64,000 nt of DNA from Prevotella merdae (GTDB taxonomy: Bacteria > Bacteroidota > Bacteroidia > Bacteroidales > Bacteroidaceae): NCBI RefSeq assembly GCF_900290275.1, contig NZ_LT985323.1, forward strand, positions 219,642-283,641, written 5' to 3'. The position numbers and the translations under genes were made by a program. Numbering within the stretch: position 1 is the first letter of the stretch; each line of letters opens with the position of its first letter. The notes beneath the pieces are model-generated. The model had not been told where the DNA came from and did not search any database. It was given only the letters and a program-made list of their open reading frames with translations. Shown here in pieces: positions 53,474 through 61,869 of this stretch.

Positions 53474-54535
53474 ATGAAACAAAAAAGACTATATAGCTGC
53501 CTTTTCGCTTTTGCAATGTTTCTTATAGCAAGCGCAAACGCTATGGCAGGAGGACTAACATTGAAGAATGTTACATTCTTGAAGCCGGGCGAAAAAGCGA
53601 CTATGGCTATCGGATTCGATAACGATGAAGAGGTTGCTACTATCGAGACTAAGATTGTTCTTCCTGAGGGACTTTCTTTCGTAGCAAAAGAACCAGGTAG
53701 TGAGAACTTTGTTGTAAACACAACAGAACGCACAAAGTTGTACAATGTATCTCTTTCTCAGGATTACGTACATGCTAATGGTGCTTATCTGGCTGCTTAC
53801 ACAATTAAGAAGTATCTACCTGCAGGCAAGGGTGACATCTTTACTTTTGAGGTAAATGTTGCTCCTACATACACTGGTGCAAAGGAAATCCGCCTTACTT
53901 CTACAGACATTTCTATGGGCGACGACGACGCTCCTATTTTCAAGCCAGCTGACTTCGTTGCTAAGGTTGTTAGTGCAGACAACCAGATGTTTGTAACTGC
54001 CGAATTGCCAGCTATCAAGGTCGGCGAAGAGCAGACTCTTACCTTTAACCTTGATTTGCCAAAGGGTTATATCAACAATACTGGTTTAAGAGTTAAGTTG
54101 CCACAGGGTCTTAGCGTAGTAGAGGATTCAGAGCAGGCTGGTACTGCTTGTCCTAAGCACAACGTTATTTACAACCCAAAACGTCAGTCTATCATCATCT
54201 TCGGTGATCCATTGTCATTGGACAACAAGTTTGCATTGAACAAGGGTACTCTTTGCAGTGTAAAGGTTATTGCAGACAATACATTTGTTGATGGCTCTGA
54301 AATTACTGTTGGTGAGATTAACGGTACTGGTGATGATACCTACTATTCAGAGGACATCACACTCAAGGTAACTCTCGATAAGACAGCTACTGGTATCAAT
54401 GGTATCAATGCTGACGAGTTTGGCGAGGGTGCTGACGGTATCTATCAGCTCAACGGTGTTCGCACTGACAAGTTGCAGAATGGCGTTAACATTGTTGTTA
54501 AGAACGGCAAGGCTGTTAAGGTTGTAAAGAAGTAA
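53474..54535 (+). CDS. Secreted cohesin-like protein with C-terminal sorting-type motif
   Basis: 353 residues with a signal peptide (LYSCLFAFAMFLIASANAMA). Two beta-sandwich domains each begin like cohesins: GLTLKNVTFLKPGEKATMAIGFDNDEEVATIETKIVLPEGLSFV and AELPAIKVGEEQTLTFNLDLPKGYINNTGLRVKLPQGLSVV, followed by GTLCSVKVIADNTF. The end, GIYQLNGVRTDKLQNGVNIVVKNGKAVKVVKK, is the short C-terminal motif common on secreted Prevotella/Bacteroides proteins, some of which use the type 9 system. It lies 72 bases after the dockerin-like gene and is probably cotranscribed. Confidence 0.68.
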   Translation: MKQKRLYSCLFAFAMFLIASANAMAGGLTLKNVTFLKPGEKATMAIGFDNDEEVATIETKIVLPEGLSFVAKEPGSENFVVNTTERTKLYNVSLSQDYVHANGAYLAAYTIKKYLPAGKGDIFTFEVNVAPTYTGAKEIRLTSTDISMGDDDAPIFKPADFVAKVVSADNQMFVTAELPAIKVGEEQTLTFNLDLPKGYINNTGLRVKLPQGLSVVEDSEQAGTACPKHNVIYNPKRQSIIIFGDPLSLDNKFALNKGTLCSVKVIADNTFVDGSEITVGEINGTGDDTYYSEDITLKVTLDKTATGINGINADEFGEGADGIYQLNGVRTDKLQNGVNIVVKNGKAVKVVKK

Positions 54536-54641
54536 TATGGTGAATACCATTTCCCTACTTTGCTCACAGCATAAAAGAGAAATATATCCTATCAATTTGT
54601 AGTTTTGTGATATTCAAATAAAAGCACAAGACATCTCCGGT

Positions 54642-54681
54642 CCGCCCAATCCTTACATCTGTAAGGGTTGGGTGGTTTTTT
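54642..54681 (+). terminator. Strong Rho-independent terminator
   Basis: CCGCCCAA and CCTTAC pair with GTAAGG and TTGGGTGG, followed by six T at 54676-54681. Confidence 0.88.
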
Positions 54682-54710
54682 ATTATTATAAAAATGTCGT
54701 GTAGGCAAGA

Positions 54711-54759
54711 CTTTTCTTGAGAAAAGATTTAGTAAATCAATATTTTATATGTACTTTTG
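54711..54759 (+). promoter_or_regulatory. Promoter with two adjacent palindromes
   Basis: CTTTTCT-TG-AGAAAAG (54711-54726) and GATTTA-G-TAAATC (54726-54738) abut, and the second covers the -33 region. TACTTTTG (54752-54759) is the -7 box, 21 bases after TTT at 54728-54730. The winged-helix product of the first gene may bind here. Confidence 0.55.
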
Positions 54760-54791
54760 CATAAAATATCTCTATTGATATAATATGCAAT

Positions 54792-55754
54792 ATGAAATAT
54801 AATATTGACAACGTAATAGATTTTCTTGCCGAACTGACAGGTAGTGAAATAAGGATGTTTACTCATGAAAAAAAGAATGATAGTAAACTTCCTTTGGCAA
54901 TTGCTTGCTGCTATACTCTTTATGATATTGAGTTTATGGAGACGATAGTTACCATAGCGGTGCCCACCGAGTTTGATAACATTTCTCCGATGCAGCTATC
55001 CAAACACCAGACAAAGATGATGGAGGTATTCCACCATCCTGTTGTGTTTGCTCTTGAGTCAGTTGCATCATATAATCTATCTAGGCTAACTCATGCCAAA
55101 GTTAATTTCATTGTGCCAGATAAACTTGCTTTCGTTCCAAGTCTCCTCATTGTGCTGCGCAAAATGAGGAACAAGTCTAAGGTGATGCCTAATAAAATGC
55201 CCCCTGTTGCTCAGATGCTTGTACTCTATCATATAGAAAAGAGTACGATTGATGGCTTAAATACTTCAGAAATAGCAGAGCTTGTAGGTTTAGCGTACCC
55301 AACAATCAATGTCGCTCTAAGGTGGCTTGAAACCAATAATATAATTACACTTGTTGGAGGCAAACAGAAATCTGTCCAAATAATATTGAACAAGATGGAA
55401 TTATGGAATAAATCCCTTCCACAGATGTCGTCTCCTATAGAGCGCATTCTTTTCACTGACATAAAACCTACAGGAAGTTTGATGTCTGGTGAAACAGCAA
55501 TGGGACATTATACCATGCTTGCTGAGCCAACAACCCCAGTTGTTGCAATCGACAAAGTGACAGCCAAAGAGAATGCCGCTATAATGAGCAAACAATACGG
55601 GGATATAAAGGTAGAAGTATGGAAATATTCTCCAACGTTGTTGTCAGAAAACGGAATAGTAGACAAACTTTCGCTTTATCTGTGCATGAAAGAAAGCGAT
55701 GATGAAAGAATACAATTAGAATGTGACACTTTAATTGAAGAAATGAAATGGTAA
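54792..55754 (+). CDS. Winged-helix regulator, antitoxin-like, of an NTase operon
   Basis: 320 residues. The first 125 are alpha/beta and unrecognised (VTIAVPTEFDNISPMQLSKHQTKMMEVF). Residues about 150-200 (GLNTSEIAELVGLAYPTINVALRWLETNNIITLVGGKQKSVQIIL) form a clear winged helix-turn-helix. The C-terminal part (SPIERILFTDIKPTGSLMSGETAMGHYTMLAEPTTPVVAIDK) resembles the C-terminal domain of AbiEi-type antitoxins. Its stop overlaps the nucleotidyltransferase gene by 7 bases. Most likely it is the repressor/antitoxin of this operon. Confidence 0.65.
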   Translation: MKYNIDNVIDFLAELTGSEIRMFTHEKKNDSKLPLAIACCYTLYDIEFMETIVTIAVPTEFDNISPMQLSKHQTKMMEVFHHPVVFALESVASYNLSRLTHAKVNFIVPDKLAFVPSLLIVLRKMRNKSKVMPNKMPPVAQMLVLYHIEKSTIDGLNTSEIAELVGLAYPTINVALRWLETNNIITLVGGKQKSVQIILNKMELWNKSLPQMSSPIERILFTDIKPTGSLMSGETAMGHYTMLAEPTTPVVAIDKVTAKENAAIMSKQYGDIKVEVWKYSPTLLSENGIVDKLSLYLCMKESDDERIQLECDTLIEEMKW

Positions 55755-56515
55755 CAGGAATTGAACGCTGGAAGGAATACTTCAATAATTATAAAGACAA
55801 ATATGTGCTAATAGGTGGGGCTGCGTGCAATCTGCTTGAAGAAGAACTTGATATGAATCCTCGTGCAACAAAGGATCTTGACCTTGTACTTGTTGTTGAA
55901 GCTCTTACACCTGATTTCGGATTACGTTTGTGGGATTTCATCAAAGTTGCCAATTATGGTCACCGAAGTAAAGGTGAAAACGAATTCAAACACGAATATT
56001 ATCGTTTTACCAATCCTCAAGACAAGACCTACCCGAAGCAAATAGAGCTTTTTGCAAGAAATACTGGCATTCTAAACCTTCCGCCAGATGCACATATAGA
56101 ACCAATAAGTGTTGGAGAAGACCTCTCCAGTCTGTCTGCAATTCTAATGGATGACGACTACTATGCATTCACGATTGAACATAGTAGAAATATTGACGAC
56201 ATCCATGTTGCAAGTCCAGAAGCTCTAATTTGTTTGAAAGCTAAAGCATATACAGAGATGCTGGATAGAAAAGCAGAGGGTGAACAGGTAGATAGTCGAG
56301 ACATTGAGAAGCATAAGAAAGATGTTTTCAGACTTATTGCTATGCTGCCACAGGATTCTCACTTTACACTCCCTGAAAAATTGAAAAACGATATGAATGA
56401 CTTTTATCAAAGAGTAGGAGAACTTCCAAATTCCGATTTCTTCAAAAACGCAGGGCTTAGAGGCTTGGATGCCGAACGACTCCTTGAACTTATCAATACG
56501 GCTTTTCTGAGATGA
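55748..56515 (+). CDS. Nucleotidyltransferase, toxin-like partner
   Basis: 255 residues. YVLIGGAACNLLEEELDMNPRATKDLDLVLVVEAL carries the GG and DxD marks of the DNA polymerase beta-type nucleotidyltransferase fold, as in AbiEii/MNT-like toxins. VASPEALICLKAKAYTEMLDRKAEGEQVDSRDIEKHKKDVFRL is the usual helical continuation with a lysine/aspartate pair. By family analogy it would add nucleotides to a tRNA or protein target. It is coupled on both sides by overlaps, 7 bases before and 4 after. Confidence 0.7.
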   Translation: MVTGIERWKEYFNNYKDKYVLIGGAACNLLEEELDMNPRATKDLDLVLVVEALTPDFGLRLWDFIKVANYGHRSKGENEFKHEYYRFTNPQDKTYPKQIELFARNTGILNLPPDAHIEPISVGEDLSSLSAILMDDDYYAFTIEHSRNIDDIHVASPEALICLKAKAYTEMLDRKAEGEQVDSRDIEKHKKDVFRLIAMLPQDSHFTLPEKLKNDMNDFYQRVGELPNSDFFKNAGLRGLDAERLLELINTAFLR

Positions 56516-57333
56516 ATACTGATACATATCCCAATATTTATGATTTTACAAAGTGCCGCAATGTTGCCATATGTGGAGATATTCACGGGGACTTTAATCT
56601 CCTCGTGAATAAAGTGTGCATACAATATCAGATGAAAGACACTCTGATTATTGTAGCTGGAGATTGCGGATTCGGCTTTGAAAGAAAGGGGTATTATGAA
56701 AACATCGTTAAACGTAACGTCGAACGAGTAATCAAATCCAACAATTGGTTCCTTTTCATACGTGGCAATCATGACAATCCTGCATATTTTGATGGCAAGG
56801 CTTTCTGCCACAAACGATTCATCGCTATTCCTGACTATTCTGTAGTCAAGACCAATGGACACACAATTCTCTGTGTTGGTGGAGCAATCTCTATCGACCG
56901 TCAATCCAGGAAAGAGTCATGGGAGCATGGTAAAAGTAAGATGCATAGGTATGATGACAGAACTATAGCGGACAACTCTTTTACAACCAATAAATATTGG
57001 CAGGATGAAGCTCCTGTCTTTAATGAGAAGGTTTTATCAGAAATTACATCTCTGTACAAAATTGACACGGTCGTCACTCATACAGCACCAACGTTCTGCG
57101 AACTGCAAGATAAAAAAGAATTGCAGCTATGGGCATTAAGGGATGATTGTTTGTTGGCTGATGTACAGAATGAACGCGAGACAATGGATGCAATATACGA
57201 AGCCATAAAAACAGATTGCAATACGATTACTCATTGGTTTTATGGGCATTTTCATCAAAGCTGGCATTCTACCATCAATGGTGTTCTATTTAAAATGTTA
57301 GATATAATGGAGTTGATTGAGCTTACTCCTTAA
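56512..57333 (+). CDS. Calcineurin-like metallophosphoesterase, third gene of the operon
   Basis: 273 residues with all metal-binding blocks: CGDIHGDF, GDCGFGF, IRGNHDNP, THTAP and YGHFHQS. It overlaps the nucleotidyltransferase by ATGA. Phosphoesterases of this fold remove phosphate or split phosphodiesters. Next to a nucleotidyltransferase it could remove the nucleotide mark or degrade a signal (inference). Such a third gene is not part of the standard AbiE pair. Confidence 0.78.
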   Translation: MNTDTYPNIYDFTKCRNVAICGDIHGDFNLLVNKVCIQYQMKDTLIIVAGDCGFGFERKGYYENIVKRNVERVIKSNNWFLFIRGNHDNPAYFDGKAFCHKRFIAIPDYSVVKTNGHTILCVGGAISIDRQSRKESWEHGKSKMHRYDDRTIADNSFTTNKYWQDEAPVFNEKVLSEITSLYKIDTVVTHTAPTFCELQDKKELQLWALRDDCLLADVQNERETMDAIYEAIKTDCNTITHWFYGHFHQSWHSTINGVLFKMLDIMELIELTP

Positions 57334-57362
57334 TTTTTCAGTCAAAGAAAAAAAAACTACAA

Positions 57363-57545
57363 CATGTCCTCATGTATTTCAAAAAAAAACATGTCCTCAT
57401 GTTCTCATGTCTTTCAAAAAAACATGTCCTCATGTTCCCATGTCTTTCAAAAAAAACATGTCCTCATGTTCTCATGTCTTTCAAAAAAAAACATGTTCTT
57501 CTGTTCTCATGTCTTTTCAAAAAAACCATGTTCTAATGTCTCAAC
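57363..57545 (+). repeat. Tandem array of 33-35-base units with poly-A tails
   Basis: Starts of CATGTCCTC/CATGTTC units lie at 57363, 57390, 57423, 57457, 57492 and 57527: one short 27-base unit, then 33, 34, 35 and 35. Each full unit reads about CATGTCCTCATGTTCTCATG, then TCTTTC and seven to nine A. Length differences sit in the A run. It is placed between the phosphoesterase and the sugar transferase. The frames through it are open but not convincing as protein. Confidence 0.75.
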
Positions 57546-57629
57546 CTGTCCCCATTCCAAAATTAAAGATACCTTTATACAATTAAAATTCTCTTTTTGC
57601 GTTATAATATAAGAACCGAATATAATAGA

Positions 57630-58208
57630 ATGAAAAGACTTATAGATTTTATAGCCTCAGCAATAGCTCTGGTCGTCTTCGCCCCTTTATTTCTCGTATG
57701 CTATGTGGCAATACGTCTTGAGGACGGAGAACCTGTCATCTATCGTCAGGAGCGTATTGGGCTGCATGGCAAACCCTTTTATATCTATAAGTTTCGCAGC
57801 ATGACCCACGATGCCGAGAAAGACGGTCCGCAGCTGTTGCTCGACGGAGCCTTATGCGACCCGCGCCTTACTAAGACAGGCAAATGGATGCGTGCCCATC
57901 ATCTCGACGAATTGCCACAGTTGTGGAACGTGTTCAAGGGCGACATGGCTTTCATTGGCTACCGACCAGAACGCAAGTTCTATATCGACCAAATTATGCA
58001 GCACAATCCACGCTATGCCGAATTGTATGCCATACGTCCTGGTGTTACATCATACGCCACCCTACACAACGGCTATACCGACACTATGGAGAAGATGTTG
58101 CGACGCCTCGACTACGACCTCTACTACCTCGAACACCAGAGTCTGTGGACCGACATCAAGATTCTCGCCACCACCTTCTTCCACATCATCTTCGGAAAGA
58201 GATTCTGA
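57630..58208 (+). CDS. Bacterial sugar transferase (undecaprenyl-phosphate sugar phosphotransferase)
   Basis: 192 residues from the ATG at 57630. One N-terminal membrane hairpin (FIASAIALVVFAPLFLVCYVAIRL), then the family signature VIYRQERIGLHGKPFYIYKFRSMTHDAEKDG, LTKTGKWMRAHHLDELPQLWNVFKGDMAFIGYRPE and RPGVTSYATLHNGY. It matches the catalytic half of WcaJ-type enzymes that load the first sugar phosphate onto undecaprenyl phosphate for capsule or exopolysaccharide. No other capsule genes are next to it, so it may be a stray cassette. Confidence 0.85.
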   Translation: MKRLIDFIASAIALVVFAPLFLVCYVAIRLEDGEPVIYRQERIGLHGKPFYIYKFRSMTHDAEKDGPQLLLDGALCDPRLTKTGKWMRAHHLDELPQLWNVFKGDMAFIGYRPERKFYIDQIMQHNPRYAELYAIRPGVTSYATLHNGYTDTMEKMLRRLDYDLYYLEHQSLWTDIKILATTFFHIIFGKRF

Positions 58209-58228
58209 AGCTAAAAAGTAATACTAAT

Positions 58229-58316
58229 ATACTTTGCCATTTATATTTATATACTTTGCCATTTATATCAATATACTTTGCCATTTATATCAATATACTT
58301 TGCCAAGTATATAAAA
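58229..58316 (+). repeat. Four direct repeats with exact 22-base period
   Basis: ATACTTTGCC starts at 58229, 58251, 58273 and 58295, with the unit ATACTTTGCCATTTATATCA plus two bases. The last unit diverges after TTTGCC. Each unit holds a near match to the Bacteroidetes -7 box. It lies after the sugar transferase and beside the methyltransferase remnant. Confidence 0.8.
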
Positions 58317-58319
58317 CTA

Positions 58320-58536
58320 CTACAATACAAAGACAGTCTCGTCACCGCAAATATTGCGCACCTTTAGGCGCAAAGGCTTATCTTCCGCTATGCCAAGGCG
58401 CATCTTTTTGTGCCGAGGTGCAGTCTACAGAAAGCCACTCTATACATTCCAGTCCATCATCGCTTATCTCGATAGGCTTGAATGTGGATTTCTTGCCGTC
58501 AGCCACTTTCTTGGTGTGCTGTTGGTTGGCTTTTAG
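58320..58536 (-). pseudogene. C-terminal remnant of a site-specific DNA methyltransferase
   Basis: On the minus strand an open stretch reads ADGKKSTFKPIEISDDGLECIEWLSVDCTSA and PWHS, then after a frame break KPLRLKVRNICGDETVFVL and a stop at 58320. This matches, from memory, the end of restriction-type (type III Mod-like) methyltransferases, where about 30 residues lie between the two parts. Those are deleted here, as is everything upstream. The remnant is wedged between two direct-repeat arrays. Confidence 0.6.
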
Positions 58537-58539
58537 GTT

Positions 58540-58651
58540 GAAAAGTGTAGTTTTAGCCTACCATTTTCATAGGAAAAGTGTAGTTTTAGCTTGTGCATTT
58601 CATAGGAAAAGTGTATTTTTGCAATAGTTATATAACAAGAAAAGTGTAATT
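58540..58651 (+). repeat. Array A: four direct repeats, exact 33-base period, over the ATPase promoter
   Basis: GAAAAGTGTA starts at 58540, 58573, 58606 and 58639. Units share about 18 bases (GAAAAGTGTAGTTTTAGC) and differ in the rest. The promoter TTG (58591-58593), 20 bases, TATTTTTG (58614-58621) lies inside the array, and the last unit ends at the ATG at 58652. The 33-base spacing is about three helical turns, so bound proteins would sit on one face. Confidence 0.85.
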
Positions 58652-59989
58652 ATGCTATACCGTAAAATAGAAAACGACATTATAAGTCACTTACAATCAA
58701 GAACTGACAAGATTCTTATTATTGATGGTGCACGCCAGATTGGAAAGTCGTATATAATTAGAGAAGTTGGAAAGAAACTCTTTTCTAACTATATCGAGAT
58801 AAATATGGAGACAGACAAGTTGGGCGACCGTATTTTTGCTGATGCAAGAACCAAGGACGATTTCTATCTTGCGTTAAGTTCTGTTGCAGGCGACAGAATG
58901 GGAAGCAAGCAAGACACGCTTATCTTCATTGACGAAATACAGGCTTACGACCATCTCCTGACATTGTTGAAGTTTTTGCGCGAAGACGACAAGTTCACTT
59001 ATATAGCCAGTGGCTCTCTTCTTGGCGTAACTCTTAAAATTACATCGTCAATTCCATTAGGCAGCATCATCATCAAACACATGTATCCTATGGATTTCGA
59101 GGAATTTCTTATTGCCAATGGTGTAGGACAGTTGGTATTGGACACTATGCACCGAAATTTTGCCGAACGCAAACAAATGCCGGATGCTATTCACAACAAA
59201 TTGCTCGACCTATTCAAGAAATATCTACTTGTGGGAGGTTTGCCGGATGCTGTTAAAGAGTTTGTCAACACTAAAAACATCACTACCGTAAGGAACATAC
59301 AGAACAACATACACCATTTGTATGGTGTGGACGCAGCAAGATATGAGGAGACGCATAACCGCTTGAAAATACAACGTATCTACAGTATGATTCCATCAAA
59401 CTTGGAGAACAAGAAGAAACGGGTGATTGCCAAGGACATAGAAGACAAGAAAGGCAAACGTATGAGCGATTATGTTGAGGAGTTTGACTATCTCATATCA
59501 TCAGGCATTGCCTTGGAAGTGAAAGCTATAAGCAAGCCGAGTTTCCCATTAATAGAAAATAGTGGAAAAAATCTTCTTAAGCTGTACATGAACGACGTGG
59601 GCATTCTGACAGGCATTTTCTTTGGCACAAACATAAAGGCCATTATGGACGACATGGCAAGCATCAATCTTGGCTCTGTCTATGAGACGGTTGTGGCGCA
59701 AGAATTACGCGCACACGGATTCAACCTTTATTATTACGACAACAAGAAAACAGGCGAGGTGGACTATCTCATAGACGACATGGTCAATCTGTCTGTCCTT
59801 CCACTGGAGATAAAGTCAGGCAAAGATTATCAAGTGCATAGCGCATTGGATAAGTTCCTGCAGATTAAGGAATATAACATTCATCAGGCTTTTGTATTGT
59901 CGAATGCCAAGAATGTGGAAGTTAAGGACGGAGTGACTTATCTACCTATTTACTACATTGCGTGCATTATGCCAGAAGGAAGTGTATAA
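58652..59989 (+). CDS. AAA ATPase with DUF4143-type C-terminus
   Basis: 445 residues. Walker A is GARQIGKS (about 26-33) and Walker B TLIFIDEIQ, followed by sensor-like YIASGSLLG. After the ATPase part comes the DUF4143 region with a PD-(D/E)xK-like core (TGEVDYLID, then PLEIKSGKDY), so a nuclease fold may be present. Members are very common in Bacteroidetes and of unknown role. It is monocistronic, preceded directly by repeat array A, and related to the gene at 62316. Confidence 0.82.
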   Translation: MLYRKIENDIISHLQSRTDKILIIDGARQIGKSYIIREVGKKLFSNYIEINMETDKLGDRIFADARTKDDFYLALSSVAGDRMGSKQDTLIFIDEIQAYDHLLTLLKFLREDDKFTYIASGSLLGVTLKITSSIPLGSIIIKHMYPMDFEEFLIANGVGQLVLDTMHRNFAERKQMPDAIHNKLLDLFKKYLLVGGLPDAVKEFVNTKNITTVRNIQNNIHHLYGVDAARYEETHNRLKIQRIYSMIPSNLENKKKRVIAKDIEDKKGKRMSDYVEEFDYLISSGIALEVKAISKPSFPLIENSGKNLLKLYMNDVGILTGIFFGTNIKAIMDDMASINLGSVYETVVAQELRAHGFNLYYYDNKKTGEVDYLIDDMVNLSVLPLEIKSGKDYQVHSALDKFLQIKEYNIHQAFVLSNAKNVEVKDGVTYLPIYYIACIMPEGSV

Positions 59990-60122
59990 GTACCAAAACG
60001 AAGACTGAAAAGAAAATGAAAAACAAGGGATGATGAAGGGCTATAGAATGTTTTATAGCATGAAGATAGTTAAAGAAATACATAAAAGTCAAGTTTATGA
60101 CGTAAAAAACAAGACTTTTTAT

Positions 60123-60150
60123 TAACTTTGCACTCGTCAGAGAAAAGGAG
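60123..60150 (+). promoter_or_regulatory. abiE promoter box and ribosome-binding site
   Basis: TAACTTTG at 60123-60130, then AAAAGGAG at 60143-60150, six bases before the ATG at 60157. Confidence 0.6.
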
Positions 60151-60156
60151 ATTAAC

Positions 60157-60876
60157 ATGGTTATAGCAAGACTGATAAAGGAAAAATTGTCATCGACCCC
60201 TGCTGGGGTTGTATTAACAACAAGAGACTTTGGTGTGGAGATGCGGTATCAGCCGGCACTTGCCAAAGCTCTCAATCGTCTTGTGCTCCAAGGCGAGCTC
60301 CAAAAGATAGCTAAAGGGAAATACTATATTCCAAAGAAGACCATTTTTGGTAATCTAAAACCTGCAGATTCTGAACTTGTAAAGGACTTTCTGGAACAAA
60401 ATGGTAAGATTGTAGGCTACATTACAGGAACGACAGCATTTGCATCCATGGGCTTGACAACACAGATAAGCTCATCCATCCTTGTCGGAACAAATAAATA
60501 CCGTAGACCAATCACAAGGAATGGCGTAAAAATCTCTTTCTTGCTACAAGAGAACACCATAACATCAAGCAACATTCCACTACTTAGATTATTGGATGCT
60601 CTGCGTCTTATAAAGGATATTCCGGCCACTTCACCAGATGAATGTGTGACGAATATTTGCAAAACAATCAATGCTCTTTCAAAGGAACAGAAGCAAGAGT
60701 TGGCAAAATTATCCTTGGCATATACACCTTATGTAAGAGCTTTGCTTGGAGCCATCTACGAGAACATAGAACTTGAAACTGAAACAATCAGTAAAACATT
60801 GAATGGAGTGACAAGTTACAAGTTGCCAATCTCCGACAAAGTATTGTCAAACAAAAGAAACTGGAACATCATATGA
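60157..60876 (+). CDS. abiEi: AbiEi-type antitoxin/regulator (DUF6088-like)
   Basis: 239 residues. An N-terminal winged-helix part (PAGVVLTTRDFGVEMRYQPALAKALNRLVLQGELQKIAKGKYYIPKKTIFG) is followed by the C-terminal antitoxin domain (GKIVGYITGTTAFASMGLTTQISSSILVGTNKYRR, ISFLLQENTITSSNIPLLRLLDALRLIKDIP). It represses the operon and counters AbiEii in type IV toxin-antitoxin systems. The stop overlaps the toxin gene by ATGA. Confidence 0.82.
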   Translation: MVIARLIKEKLSSTPAGVVLTTRDFGVEMRYQPALAKALNRLVLQGELQKIAKGKYYIPKKTIFGNLKPADSELVKDFLEQNGKIVGYITGTTAFASMGLTTQISSSILVGTNKYRRPITRNGVKISFLLQENTITSSNIPLLRLLDALRLIKDIPATSPDECVTNICKTINALSKEQKQELAKLSLAYTPYVRALLGAIYENIELETETISKTLNGVTSYKLPISDKVLSNKRNWNII

Positions 60877-61850
60877 GATTACATGAAGACAGGGAGTTGT
60901 TCTCTGATGCCTTACAAGCTGCATCACAACCAGTAGAGGATGGAGGACTTGGCATCAAGAGCATTTTCATCGAGAAGGACTATTGGATTTGTCGGTCGCT
61001 GTCATTGATGGCTTCGAACGACAAGGATAACCGTGCCATATTCAAAGGAGGAACAAGTCTTACAAAAGCATACGGTATCGGAAGTCGATTCTCTGAAGAC
61101 ATAGACATTGCTATCTCTGAGGCATGGACGCTCAGCGGCAACCAATTGAAGATGCTGATCAAGAGAACTGCCAAAAACATGACAGAAGGTTTGCAGGAAA
61201 TGGATTTGCCTGGTTTTACAAGCAAAGGTTCTCATTATCACAAGGCATACTATACTTATCCAAGAGCTATTGATACATTACAAGTAGGTGCTGTCAAGGC
61301 AGGACAGTTGCTTGTCGAAATCAACTCATTTGCCAATCCATATCCATTTCAGAAATGTAAACTGCAAAGTTTCTTGACCGAGTTCCTGCAAAAGACAGGC
61401 AATGAGAAATTGATAGAAGAATTCGATATGCAACCTTTCAATGTGAATGTTCTCGATAGGCGCAGAACTTTGACAGAAAAGTTGGTGTCACTGCTGCGTT
61501 GTTCCTTGGCCAACAACTACATGACAGAGTTGACAGCCAAGATACGACATTTCTATGATTTGCATTTCCTCTTGAATGATATTGAAACACAGGACTATCT
61601 GAAAAGTGACGCTTTCAAGTCAGACTTCAGCAACTTGTTTGCACAAGACAAACAGAGATTTGACAAGCCCGAAGGATGGCAAAACAAAGACATCATGGAT
61701 TCTCCAATCATCAATGACCTACATAATGTATGGTCGGCATTGAGCAATGTATATTCACGAGAATTGCCTGACCTTGCCTACAAAGAGATACCGAATTTTA
61801 AGAGTATCGAAAATAGCATGGAGCAGTTGATTTCGTATATGACAAAATAA
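60873..61850 (+). CDS. abiEii: AbiEii-type nucleotidyltransferase toxin
   Basis: 325 residues. IFKGGTSLTKAYGIGSRFSEDIDIAI has the family G-G-T/S and DxD motif, followed by KAGQLLVEINSFANPYPFQKCKLQSF and RTLTEKLVSLLRCSLANNYMTELTAKIRHFYDLHFLL with the KxxxLxxR/H pattern of the second half. These enzymes stop growth on phage infection by modifying tRNA or another target with nucleotides. Coupled to abiEi by a 4-base overlap; the operon looks intact. Confidence 0.85.
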   Translation: MRLHEDRELFSDALQAASQPVEDGGLGIKSIFIEKDYWICRSLSLMASNDKDNRAIFKGGTSLTKAYGIGSRFSEDIDIAISEAWTLSGNQLKMLIKRTAKNMTEGLQEMDLPGFTSKGSHYHKAYYTYPRAIDTLQVGAVKAGQLLVEINSFANPYPFQKCKLQSFLTEFLQKTGNEKLIEEFDMQPFNVNVLDRRRTLTEKLVSLLRCSLANNYMTELTAKIRHFYDLHFLLNDIETQDYLKSDAFKSDFSNLFAQDKQRFDKPEGWQNKDIMDSPIINDLHNVWSALSNVYSRELPDLAYKEIPNFKSIENSMEQLISYMTK

Positions 61851-61869
61851 GTAGAACAATTTAAGACGT

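Noticed and set aside
57364..57612. Protein of repeated CSHVFQKK units
   Set aside because: Translation of the tandem DNA array; unit lengths of 33-35 break the frame and no start signal is present.
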